Source: Leptobacterium flavescens
Lineage (GTDB): Bacteria > Bacteroidota > Bacteroidia > Flavobacteriales > Flavobacteriaceae
Length of the DNA: 64,000 nucleotides
Reading direction: 5' to 3'
NCBI RefSeq assembly: GCF_010671605.1
Contig: NZ_JAABOO010000003.1
Span: forward strand, 561,993-625,992
The translations under genes were made by a program, and so were the position numbers. Below the pieces are notes generated by a model, which saw only the letters and a program-made list of their open reading frames with translations, was not told the DNA's origin and made no database searches. Of the stretch, positions 44,474 to 52,789 are shown in pieces (positions within the stretch are counted from its first letter, which is position 1; each line of letters starts with the position of its first letter).

Positions 44474-45478
44474 ATGAAGATAAAGCTCCTGATTTTCTTT
44501 GTTTTAATACTTTCGGAAACCTCCTTTTCTCAAAAGAACAAGATTAACGGAATTAGTTTTGTAGGGGGAAGGAACGTGGTTACGGAAGCCAGCATTAAAC
44601 CTGTTATAAATGTAAATGCCAATTGGGTTTGCCTGATGCCGTTCGGTTTTATGCAGAGCCTGAATGCTACTCAGATATCCTTTAACCGGGACAGACAGTG
44701 GTGGGGCGAGCGTAAAGTGGGGGTCAGGAATACCTCTGCTTTGTTTCATAATGCAGGTGTTAAGGTAATGGTCAAACCTCAGATATGGATCTCGAGGGGA
44801 GCATTCACAGGTCATATCGGGATGAAAACCGAAGATGAATGGAAGCTTTTCGAATCGGTTTACGAACAATTTATCCTGGAGTATGCCGTCCTCGCCCAGG
44901 AAATAAAAGCAGAGCTTTTTTGTATAGGGACCGAACTGAACAAATTTGTAACGAAGCGCCCTCAATTCTGGGAAAAGCTGATCGCCAAAGTTCGTAAGGT
45001 CTATAAAGGAAAGCTTACCTATGCAGAGAATTGGGATACCTTTGATAAGGTTCACTTCTGGAAAAAACTGGATTATATAGGTGTTGATGCCTATTTTCCG
45101 CTAAGCGGAGCTCAGACCCCGGGAATAGAGGAAATGGAAAAAGGCTGGGACAAACATAAATCCGAAATTGCGGCATTACAGCAAAAGGAGAACAAGCCTG
45201 TACTTTTTACCGAATACGGTTACAGGAGTGTGGATTTTGCAGCGCGCCAGCCGTGGAACTCCGATAGAAGTATGAACAGTGTAAACCTTAAGGCCCAGGA
45301 AAATGCATTAAAGGCTATTTACAATAAGTTCTGGGATGAAGACTGGTTTGCGGGCGGATTTCTCTGGAAGTGGTACGATTTTCACCATAAAGCCGGAGGA
45401 ACTTCCAACAGCCGGTTTACCCCGCAAAACAAACCTGCCGAAAAATTAATTCAGGAGTTTTACGGAACATATCAATAA
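44474..45478 (+). CDS. GH113-like glycoside hydrolase
   Basis: About 334 residues from the ATG at 44474, with a signal peptide (ending ETSFSQ). The TIM-barrel family pattern includes WVCLMPFGFM, VMVKPQIWI, acid/base Glu in FCIGTELNKF, and nucleophile Glu in LFTEYGYRS. GH113 enzymes act on beta-1,4-mannans; here the substrate may differ, since no polysaccharide locus surrounds it. A TTG two codons upstream is an alternative start. The next ORF starts in its stop codon (TAATG). Confidence 0.8.
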   Translation: MKIKLLIFFVLILSETSFSQKNKINGISFVGGRNVVTEASIKPVINVNANWVCLMPFGFMQSLNATQISFNRDRQWWGERKVGVRNTSALFHNAGVKVMVKPQIWISRGAFTGHIGMKTEDEWKLFESVYEQFILEYAVLAQEIKAELFCIGTELNKFVTKRPQFWEKLIAKVRKVYKGKLTYAENWDTFDKVHFWKKLDYIGVDAYFPLSGAQTPGIEEMEKGWDKHKSEIAALQQKENKPVLFTEYGYRSVDFAARQPWNSDRSMNSVNLKAQENALKAIYNKFWDEDWFAGGFLWKWYDFHHKAGGTSNSRFTPQNKPAEKLIQEFYGTYQ

Positions 45479-46740
45479 TGATAAAAAATATAAGCAGTTT
45501 AATTCTCTTTTTTGTTTGTTCTGTGCTTTTCTCTCAGGACAGGATCGTTTACGACCTGAAAGTTGAGGGAAACAAAAAGACCAAGGCATCCTTTATCCGG
45601 AAAATAGCAAAGACCCGGAAGGGAGAGGTGCTGGATTCCCTCAAGCTGGAAGCCGATATCTCCAAGCTCAAACGCTTACCGGGAATATCACATGCTTATT
45701 ATCATGTGTTCCACGCAAAGGAGAATCTATACGATGTTTATTATTATGTGGAAGAGAATTTTACCGTTATCCCGGAAGTAAACCTTTGGACCGCCAGAAA
45801 TCAGGATGTTGCCTATCGTTTGGCCTTATACGACTTTAATTTTCTGGGAAGGAATATAGCCTTCGGAGGCTTCTATGAAAACAATGTATTTAATTCCTAT
45901 GGGATCAATTTTCAGGCTCCTTATCTGTTTTCCAACAAGGCAGGTCTGGCATTGCATCACGAGAACATTGTAAGGAAAGAACCTCTCTTTCTGGATACCG
46001 GAACTGCTAATTATCGCTATAGTAACCGGTCTATCGAAGGCTTGTTTTTATACGAGTTCAATTTCAGGAACAGTATTCAGATAGGTGGGAGTTATTTTAA
46101 TGAGGAGTACCTTTATCTGGACGGGGCTACAAGTGAGGATATTCCGGAATTCCTCAACCTCAATAAATGGCTTTTTAAGTTTATCTACAATTACAATAAT
46201 CTCGATTATTTTTATCAATATGTTTCAGGGATCAAGAATTCCTTTAATTTTCAGTTTGTAACTTCAAATAACGAATTTCAGCAGGATTTCTTTATCTTCT
46301 GGAATAACTTCGACTTCTTTAAACGAGTAGGAGATAAAGGAAACTGGGCAAACCGTTTTCGTGTCGGGATCGCCTCTAATGACGACAGTCCTTTTGCTCC
46401 TTTTTCGGTAGATAATAACCTCAATATACGCGGTGTTGGGAATATCATAGACAGGGGAACGGCTATGCTGGTGTTAAACACGGAATTCCGTTATACCCTT
46501 TATGAAAAAAACTGGTTTGTACTTCAGGGCAACGCCTTTATCGATGCAGGTACCTGGAGGAATCCCGGGGGAGAGCTTACCGATTTCTTTAATTCGGTAA
46601 ATGCCAGGGTCTATCCGGGAGTAGGCCTGAGATTTATCCATAAAAATATCTTCAATGCTGTTTTTCGGATTGATTACGGTTATGGGATTACCAAAGACTC
46701 CAGTAACGGGATAGTCTTCGGGATCGGGCAGTATTTTTAA
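45478..46740 (+). CDS. Outer-membrane POTRA/beta-barrel protein, TamA/BamA-like
   Basis: A 420-residue protein with signal peptide (ending FSQD), one POTRA-like module (about 22-100: VYDLKVEGNKKTKASFIRKI) and a C-terminal barrel ending QYF, with GVGLRFIHKNIFNAVFRIDYG near the end. It is shorter than BamA (usually five POTRAs). It could place or export a product of this operon across the outer membrane. It ends tail to tail with the TIGR04283-type gene, sharing a TTAA. Confidence 0.7.
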   Translation: MIKNISSLILFFVCSVLFSQDRIVYDLKVEGNKKTKASFIRKIAKTRKGEVLDSLKLEADISKLKRLPGISHAYYHVFHAKENLYDVYYYVEENFTVIPEVNLWTARNQDVAYRLALYDFNFLGRNIAFGGFYENNVFNSYGINFQAPYLFSNKAGLALHHENIVRKEPLFLDTGTANYRYSNRSIEGLFLYEFNFRNSIQIGGSYFNEEYLYLDGATSEDIPEFLNLNKWLFKFIYNYNNLDYFYQYVSGIKNSFNFQFVTSNNEFQQDFFIFWNNFDFFKRVGDKGNWANRFRVGIASNDDSPFAPFSVDNNLNIRGVGNIIDRGTAMLVLNTEFRYTLYEKNWFVLQGNAFIDAGTWRNPGGELTDFFNSVNARVYPGVGLRFIHKNIFNAVFRIDYGYGITKDSSNGIVFGIGQYF

Positions 46741-47438
46741 GAGATCACCTTCTTTTTGTAATATTGATAGAGTTCGTCGGGTCCGGCGCCAAAGAATTTC
46801 TTTAAATGGATCACGGTAAAATGATATTGAAGTTTCCAGGCTCCGTTCTTTTCGTATCTTCGGGCTGAGGTCGTTACATATTCGGGGATGACCTTAAAGG
46901 AAGCGTTTTTGTAAATACGGCTTATCAGATCGTAATCTTCGTAAATAATATAGTCTTCATTATAACCGCCAAGTTCCCTGAATTTTTCTGTGCCTATAAA
47001 TAAAGACTGATCACCGCCTCTGCAGCTTTTATGATTAAAACGGGTAAACCATTGAGAAAATTTAAGTACAGGATGCCCGTCGTCGAATTTCATTCTGAAA
47101 CAACCGGCATTCTCGCCTTTTTCATAAGCCTTTAGAATATAATGGTCGAAATGTTGAGGAGGGTAGCTGTCGGCATGGATAAAATACAGGATCTGACCTG
47201 TTGCATGAGCAGCTCCGGCATTCATTTGCCTGGCCCGGCCCTTTTTAGATGAGATCAGTTTAATGTCCTTAACAGACCTGACTTTTTCCCTGGTTTCGTC
47301 AATACTACCACCGTCAACGACAATAACTTCAGAGATATTTTCCGGAGATGACATATTGATAACGTACTCCAGGAATTTATCTATGGTAGCACCCTCGTTG
47401 AGAACTGGTATTATTATTGAGATTCTGGGCTTACTCAT
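46737..47438 (-). CDS. TIGR04283-type arsenosugar-associated glycosyltransferase
   Basis: A 233-residue GT-A enzyme: IIPVLNEGATIDKFLEYV, VVDGGSIDETREKV, KGRARQMNAGAAHATGQILYFIHADSYPP and RGGDQSLFIGTEKFRELGGYNEDYI. This layout matches the 'transferase 2' family found with radical-SAM arsenosugar genes. It may add the first sugar or glycerol-linked unit. Its start overlaps the DUF547 lipoprotein stop by 8 bases. The donor and acceptor are not established. Confidence 0.82.
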   Translation of the reverse strand: MSKPRISIIIPVLNEGATIDKFLEYVINMSSPENISEVIVVDGGSIDETREKVRSVKDIKLISSKKGRARQMNAGAAHATGQILYFIHADSYPPQHFDHYILKAYEKGENAGCFRMKFDDGHPVLKFSQWFTRFNHKSCRGGDQSLFIGTEKFRELGGYNEDYIIYEDYDLISRIYKNASFKVIPEYVTTSARRYEKNGAWKLQYHFTVIHLKKFFGAGPDELYQYYKKKVIS

Positions 47439-48339
47439 TTAGATTCCAATCATAGTCATTGTAAGATATACGAGCGTTTTTAGCTATTTCGATATCTACA
47501 TAATCGTTTAAAAACGATACTAAACTACCATTTTGTTTGAAATCTTTGGCAAACCATCTGAAAATTTTAGAAAGCTTTAAGTTTTTCTCCGTAATGACAT
47601 TCCTGTTATGATCTGCAAGAAAACCTCTTGTGGCCTTTGTTAGCTGCTCCTCCAGCTTAGATGCCGTAAAAGCGTGGTTTTCCAGTTTCGGACAGGAAAT
47701 AGAGGCACATACAATAGCAAAATGTATACGTGGCTCATTCATTTTACGAAGGATCTGGTGCTCTACCTCATTGAGGTTGTACCATTTCTTGCCTAATTTG
47801 AAAAAGCGAATATCCCACGGATTTTTAATGTCCTTAATACTTTTAACCGGATAATTGTCCAGAATAAGTTTTACGGTATAGGCGTTGTAAACATTGATCC
47901 AGTATGCCAGCTTATCTTCTCTGGTCCAGGAGTCCTGCGGAAGGTTCTCTGCAAGTTCTTTCAGATAGACATTCAGCATGACTTTATCTCTTCTGAAACC
48001 CTGATAATCTACATTACCGGCATCGGAAACATGCTTCTGGAGAAGATTGTCCCATATATTGTGATTAAAAGCCTCTACGGGCCCTTCCTCTATAACTTCT
48101 TCTATGATCTCATCTTTGGCGGGGTCAAAGTCGACAAGTACTTTTGTTTCTTCTTTCTTTTCCTCGACTTTTTCTTCGATTACCGGTTCCGGTTTTTTAG
48201 CAGGTACTTCTTCTTCAGTCACTACGGCTACTTCCTTCTTTACCTCTGCAGGCGTAGTCTGAGAAACAACTCTCTTTCCGGGTCCGCATGCAAATCCAAG
48301 TGCGCAAAATGCCAATACAAAAAATAAAACCTTTTTCAT
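47431..48339 (-). CDS. DUF547-domain lipoprotein with charged linker
   Basis: A 302-residue protein with lipobox (ALGFAC, Cys18), then a 60-residue linker of Lys, Glu, Pro and Val (about 30-85), then the DUF547 domain (LAYWINVYNAYTVKLILDNYP; IHFAIVCASISCPKLENHA; LSKIFRWFAKDFK). The linker would hold the domain away from the membrane. It is the second DUF547 protein in the region; the first, at 42783, has a cleaved signal peptide and no linker. It is cotranscribed with the TIGR04283-type gene. Confidence 0.82.
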   Translation of the reverse strand: MKKVLFFVLAFCALGFACGPGKRVVSQTTPAEVKKEVAVVTEEEVPAKKPEPVIEEKVEEKKEETKVLVDFDPAKDEIIEEVIEEGPVEAFNHNIWDNLLQKHVSDAGNVDYQGFRRDKVMLNVYLKELAENLPQDSWTREDKLAYWINVYNAYTVKLILDNYPVKSIKDIKNPWDIRFFKLGKKWYNLNEVEHQILRKMNEPRIHFAIVCASISCPKLENHAFTASKLEEQLTKATRGFLADHNRNVITEKNLKLSKIFRWFAKDFKQNGSLVSFLNDYVDIEIAKNARISYNDYDWNLNE

Positions 48340-48421
48340 AAGTAAGTAAGAATGTAATAAATATTGATTAGATCAGTCGTTTAAGCCCGATCCGGCTTAC
48401 ATGAATTACGCAATATTTATG

Positions 48422-49327
48422 TTAAGATCCGGAGGGTTTTTTCCATCGGATGGGATAGCTTTCCTGGCCCATAAAATCCTTTGGGAAATTTTCATCTCCT
48501 TCAAAACCCAACTCGATATCCCTTCCGTCTTCCGGAATATAATCGGTCTTAAAAATATAATCCCAGATGCTCAGGGTAAGTCCGAAATTAACTCCTTGTT
48601 TGGCATGCTCAGGAAGTGCTTTTACATGATGCCAGATATGCATCTTCGGGTTGTTGAGTACATATTTTAACGGGCCGTAGTCCCATCCCAGATTGGCATG
48701 GTTCAGATGCCCTATGGCCAGGGCAAAGAAGTGAACGATAACAACATCCTGTGCATCAAAGCCACCTATAATGGCAATCGGGATATAGAGGAGCGATTTA
48801 TAGACCACAGGTTCCATCCAGTGATATCTTAAGTGAGCGGCGAAGCCCATTTGTTTGACCGAGTGATGCACTTTATGGAAGTTCCATAAAAACGGAACCT
48901 TATGAAGTAATCGATGTGTGTTCCATTGTACAAAATCGCTTATAATAAAGAATATAAATAGCCCCAATACCCTTGGAAGCCGATCTACGTCAAACAGCTG
49001 CAAACTCCCTATATGAAGGCCGAAGACTCCCAGGAGGTCATCAAAAAAGGCTGCTGTTGCATTAGATAAGGCGATAAGGACAATGAGGTTGAGAAGGAAA
49101 AAATTAAAGAACATATAAAAAGTGTCCAGCCAGAAATCTTTTCTGAAAATGGGCTGCTTCTTTCTCCATGGAAAAATGATCTCCAACAGCCATACCAGAA
49201 GAGATACGGCAATAAGCCCGTAAAAATAATTATCCCAGTCCGGGGCGGAGATCTCATGTTTAAGATAATTCCAGTATCCGGAATAAGACCTTTTAACGAC
49301 TTCTATATATGATTCCTGTAATGTCAT
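48422..49327 (-). CDS. Fatty-acid-hydroxylase/sterol-desaturase superfamily membrane diiron enzyme
   Basis: A 301-residue protein with about four to five transmembrane helices and the His-box set of the superfamily: HRLLHKVPFLWNFHKVHHS and HLRYH, HLNHAN, HIWHHV. These bind two irons that activate O2 for hydroxylation, desaturation or ether cleavage of lipids. Location 8 bases downstream of pstB in the arsenosugar region suggests a lipid substrate in that pathway, which is inference. Lengths are typical for the family. Confidence 0.85.
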   Translation of the reverse strand: MTLQESYIEVVKRSYSGYWNYLKHEISAPDWDNYFYGLIAVSLLVWLLEIIFPWRKKQPIFRKDFWLDTFYMFFNFFLLNLIVLIALSNATAAFFDDLLGVFGLHIGSLQLFDVDRLPRVLGLFIFFIISDFVQWNTHRLLHKVPFLWNFHKVHHSVKQMGFAAHLRYHWMEPVVYKSLLYIPIAIIGGFDAQDVVIVHFFALAIGHLNHANLGWDYGPLKYVLNNPKMHIWHHVKALPEHAKQGVNFGLTLSIWDYIFKTDYIPEDGRDIELGFEGDENFPKDFMGQESYPIRWKKPSGS

Positions 49328-49335
49328 TGTTGCAT

Positions 49336-50151
49336 TTATTGGTTACAATCGCAATATTCGTCCTTAAGATAAGTTTTTGTCTGGATCTTATCGGGATTAC
49401 AGAATAATTTTTCTTTATCCCCCGATTCGATTACTTTTCCTTCGCACATAAAGATAAGATGATCGGAAATACGTTGTGCCTGTGCAATGTTATGTGTTAC
49501 CAATACAATGGTGTATTCTTTTTTCAGTTCACTCATCAGTTCTTCGATCACACGGGAGGAAACGGGATCCAGGGAGGATGTGGGTTCATCCATCAGGAGA
49601 ACACTGGGTTTTACTGCCAACGCCCTGGCAATACATAAACGTTGTTGTTGTCCTATAGATAAGGAATGAGCAGGTTCATGCAGACGGGAAGAAACTTCTG
49701 TCCACAAAGAAACTGCTTTTAACTGCGTTTCGGCAATTTCTAATTTCTCTGCTTTTGATAACTTTTGATGATGTTGTATCCCAAACACTACATTTTCAAG
49801 AATAGACCTGGGAAATACGCAGGGACGCTGAAATACCATCCCGATCTCTTTCCTCAGAAGGGTGAGGTCACGGTCTTTTCCGTAGATATCGGTGTTTTTA
49901 AAAGAAATCATACCGTTAATATCTATTTGATCGGTACCTTCATTGATCCGGTTGATGCTTCTCAGCAGGGTAGATTTACCACTTCCGGAAGGGCCGATAA
50001 TACAGTTTACCTGCCTTTCGTAAAAGGAAACTGCAATGTCCTTTAGCACCCGGGTCTCTCCAAAGGTCACATTAAAGCCGGAAACATTAATAATGGTTTC
50101 CGTATTATTTTTTATATCTGCAATCGGTTCTTTTAATTCTTTCAACTCCAT
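49336..50151 (-). CDS. pstB: Phosphate ABC transporter ATPase PstB
   Basis: A 271-residue ABC ATPase with Walker A GPSGSGKST, signature LSIGQQQRL, Walker B VLLMDEPTSSLDP and the Q-loop MVFQRPCVFPRSI, typical for PstB. It energises high-affinity phosphate import. It starts at the base where pstA stops. In most bacteria phoU follows pstB; here the next gene is the fatty-acid hydroxylase. The Cys-rich tail (DEYCDCNQ) is unusual for PstB. Confidence 0.93.
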   Translation of the reverse strand: MELKELKEPIADIKNNTETIINVSGFNVTFGETRVLKDIAVSFYERQVNCIIGPSGSGKSTLLRSINRINEGTDQIDINGMISFKNTDIYGKDRDLTLLRKEIGMVFQRPCVFPRSILENVVFGIQHHQKLSKAEKLEIAETQLKAVSLWTEVSSRLHEPAHSLSIGQQQRLCIARALAVKPSVLLMDEPTSSLDPVSSRVIEELMSELKKEYTIVLVTHNIAQAQRISDHLIFMCEGKVIESGDKEKLFCNPDKIQTKTYLKDEYCDCNQ

Positions 50152-50996
50152 CAGTATTCGATTTTAGAAAATTTAACTCTTCTCCACAAGGCTGCAATGC
50201 TGAATATAAGCACCAGTAATAACAAGACCAGGCTTGTTCCCCAGGCGTTCTGCAAGGCTTGAGGGTTGGTAGCCTGTTGTGCCAAAGCCAGAATATGGGT
50301 GGGTAAAGCGCTTACAGGTTCAAAAAAACCTACCGGAATAGTTACCCCCGAAAAAGCCGTGGCAATAAACATAATGGGGGCCGTTTCTCCTATAGCCCTG
50401 GACAGACCTATAAGCAAACCTGTAAAGGCGCCGCTCAGTCCCCGGGGTAAAAGTGTGGTGGTGATCAATTGCCATTTTGTAAGTCCTAAAGCCAGGGCAT
50501 TCTCCCTGAAAGAATCGGGAATACTGTTAATAGCCTGATAGGTAGACAGGATAATAGTAGGCAGGATCATTATTGCCAGGATTATAGAGCCTACAAACCA
50601 GGATATCCCCGTATTTAAAAGATTTACAAAAAAGATCAGCCCGAAGATCCCGAAAATAATAGATGGGATCCCGTTAAGGCCATAAATAAGGGTGTCTGTT
50701 ATATTCTGAACATATGAACTTTTAACATACTCACTTTTATAGATAGCAAAACCAAGAGATAGCGGAAAAGCGATCAGGGTAGCAAATACGATCAGGAGTA
50801 TACTACCGACTATCTGGTATACGATCCCTCCTTCAGCTCCGAAATTACTGGAAGGTGTAAAAAGGAAATCAAAACTGATCGCACCAAAACCTTTCCAGAA
50901 CAATACCGAGATCAGAAAAAGAAGAATCCCGAAGCTTGCAGCCATAGCGGCCCAAACAAAGATCTTAAAAACGGCATTTGTCAGCTTCCTATTCAT
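50151..50996 (-). CDS. pstA: Phosphate ABC transporter permease PstA
   Basis: A 281-residue inner-membrane permease with six helices. The ABC-binding EAA-like loop is near FRENALALGLTKWQLITTTLLPRGLSGAFTG. It pairs with PstC to form the phosphate channel. The start overlaps the pstC stop by 8 bases. All family features and length are standard. Confidence 0.93.
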   Translation of the reverse strand: MNRKLTNAVFKIFVWAAMAASFGILLFLISVLFWKGFGAISFDFLFTPSSNFGAEGGIVYQIVGSILLIVFATLIAFPLSLGFAIYKSEYVKSSYVQNITDTLIYGLNGIPSIIFGIFGLIFFVNLLNTGISWFVGSIILAIMILPTIILSTYQAINSIPDSFRENALALGLTKWQLITTTLLPRGLSGAFTGLLIGLSRAIGETAPIMFIATAFSGVTIPVGFFEPVSALPTHILALAQQATNPQALQNAWGTSLVLLLLVLIFSIAALWRRVKFSKIEY

Positions 50997-51861
50997 ACAA
51001 TCGATTACTTTTTCTGAGATAAAGCTGGGTGATCAAAGTGAGTATAATAACCAGTAACATCAGAACAAAACCCATGGTGTTCAGGGCGCTGAAATGAAGT
51101 GACCCGAAGGCACTTTCCCCGATCTCCCTTCCCAGTTTGGAGGTAATGGTCTGCCCGGGAGAGAGCACATTGTAAAAAGGAGTTGGGATCTTGTCGATGC
51201 TTCCTATCAGAAGCATTACGGCCATGGTCTCTCCTAAAGCTCTTCCGAGAGCAAGCAGAATGGCTCCTGTAATATCTTTTTTAGCAATGGGTAAAACAGT
51301 GTTCTTAATTACCTCAAAAGGATACAATCCCAGGCCTTTGGCGGCCTCTCTGTATTTTTTCGGGACATTGTTTATAGCGTCATCGCTTAAAGTTACAATG
51401 GTTGGAAGGATCATTATGGATAACAGGATACCGGCTGTAAGGATGGTTCTTCCGGACGCCAGTTCAAAAAAAGAAGCAATCCAGGTACTGAAAAAAGCAA
51501 TCCCGATAAGCCCGTAAATGATAGATGGAATACCTGCCAGTAATTCTATGATGGATTTAACGTAAATGCGATAGGCTGATGGCAATATCTCCGATGTGAA
51601 AATGGCAGTTCCGATCCCCAGGGGAATGGCAATGGTCAATGCTATCACGGTTACCGAAAGGGTTCCGTACAGCATGGAAAGGATCCCGTATTCATTTTTG
51701 GAAGGATTCCATTCGAGGGTGAACAATTTTAAGCCCACCTGACTTATCGCGTCAAAGCTGTTTATAAACAATACAATAAAAATTAAAAGAGCAATCAGCA
51801 TACTAATGTATGTGCTGAGCATTATATAGCCCTTTCCTATTTTATTGTACGATACTAACAT
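50989..51861 (-). CDS. pstC: Phosphate ABC transporter permease PstC
   Basis: A 290-residue permease with six helices and the EAA loop REAAKGLGLYPFEVIKNTVLPIAKKDITGAI. The ATG at 51861 overlaps the pstS stop by 20 bases; a second ATG at 51822 is possible. Together with PstA it forms the pore. PstC would also pass arsenate, a structural analogue of phosphate, which matters in this locus. Confidence 0.92.
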   Translation of the reverse strand: MLVSYNKIGKGYIMLSTYISMLIALLIFIVLFINSFDAISQVGLKLFTLEWNPSKNEYGILSMLYGTLSVTVIALTIAIPLGIGTAIFTSEILPSAYRIYVKSIIELLAGIPSIIYGLIGIAFFSTWIASFFELASGRTILTAGILLSIMILPTIVTLSDDAINNVPKKYREAAKGLGLYPFEVIKNTVLPIAKKDITGAILLALGRALGETMAVMLLIGSIDKIPTPFYNVLSPGQTITSKLGREIGESAFGSLHFSALNTMGFVLMLLVIILTLITQLYLRKSNRLYE

Positions 51862-52678
51862 ATCCGTTTTGTGTTACAATATCCTGACCCTCCTTACTGA
51901 GGATAAAATCAATGAATTTTCTGGCTCCTCCTACCGGATCTCCATTGGTAACAAGCAAAAGATTACGGGTAATCGGAAAACTCCCGTTTATAATATTGTT
52001 CAGGGACGGTTCTATGACCTCACCGTCGGGCATTATTATGGAAATGCCTTTAACATCTTCATTAAGCCATGCGTTTGAAAGCATTCCGATAGCGGCATCA
52101 CTCTGCACAACCGCTGTTTGTTCTTCGTTGTTGGAACCCAGAACAAGATCTGCTCCCGGGGCATCGGCTTCCTTGTCACCCATGACGATCTTCATAAAAA
52201 CGTGTCTGGTGCCTCTGGATTTTTCCTTGTCGATAACAAGAATATCTTTGTCGGGCCCGTTCAGTTCTTTCCAGTTGCTGATCTCTCCTCTGTAGATCTT
52301 TGCGATCTGCTCGAGACTAAGCGAAGTTACCCCGCTGTCAAAAATTTCGGAAGAGACCACAGGAACCACCGCATCCTTTCCTATGGAATGCGTTTGAAAA
52401 GAGGTATCGGGATATTGATCTATTTCCTGAGAAGTGATGGCTCTTGAGATCATCCCGATCTCGATCTTCTGACTTCCCACCTGATTGACCCCTACTCCGG
52501 AGCCTCCTGCATTTACAATAATCCTCGTATCCGGATGCGCTTTCTTATATTGCTCTGCTGCGGTAGATACTACCGGGAGAACAGTTGTTGAACCCGCAAC
52601 GGTAATCGTTTTTGTGTTTGGTTTTGAACACGCATTAAACAGTAGGATCAATGCGCTTAAAAAGAGAATATTTCTCAT
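51842..52678 (-). CDS. pstS: Phosphate-binding lipoprotein PstS
   Basis: About 278 residues from the ATG at 52678; the longer reading to 52747 precedes a lipoprotein signal peptide and is not used. The lipobox is LLFNAC, then TITVAGSTTVLP (phosphate contact Ser-Thr), NAGGSGVGVNQVG and IDKEKSRGTRHVF, which resembles the Arg-Ser-Gly-Thr phosphate loop. It captures phosphate in the periplasm and delivers it to PstCA. Anion selectivity against arsenate cannot be read from these motifs. Confidence 0.9.
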   Translation of the reverse strand: MRNILFLSALILLFNACSKPNTKTITVAGSTTVLPVVSTAAEQYKKAHPDTRIIVNAGGSGVGVNQVGSQKIEIGMISRAITSQEIDQYPDTSFQTHSIGKDAVVPVVSSEIFDSGVTSLSLEQIAKIYRGEISNWKELNGPDKDILVIDKEKSRGTRHVFMKIVMGDKEADAPGADLVLGSNNEEQTAVVQSDAAIGMLSNAWLNEDVKGISIIMPDGEVIEPSLNNIINGSFPITRNLLLVTNGDPVGGARKFIDFILSKEGQDIVTQNGYVSIVQ

Positions 52679-52720
52679 AAAAGCAATTTTTCTTCTTCTT
52701 AACAGTAATAGATTTAAGGG

Positions 52721-52754
52721 ACAGATAGTGCAGAGGGTATTCCGCACTATCTGT
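52721..52754. repeat. 11-bp inverted repeat between arsM and pstS
   Basis: ACAGATAGTGC (52721-52731) and GCACTATCTGT (52744-52754) form a perfect 11-bp stem with a 12-base loop. On the plus strand it is followed by TTTTTCTTG. On the minus strand, the direction of arsM and pstS, it is preceded by AAGAAAA and followed by CCCTTAAAT, so there is no U-run after it. It may be an RNA stability or processing element separating ars from pst, or a binding site. Confidence 0.5.
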
Positions 52755-52789
52755 TTTTCTTGATAGTTTTTGTCGACTATTTTTTTAGA

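Noticed and set aside
52679-52720. A Pho box upstream of pstS
   Set aside because: No pair of CTGTCAT-like direct repeats with 11-base spacing could be found, and Bacteroidota phosphate regulons may not use that motif.
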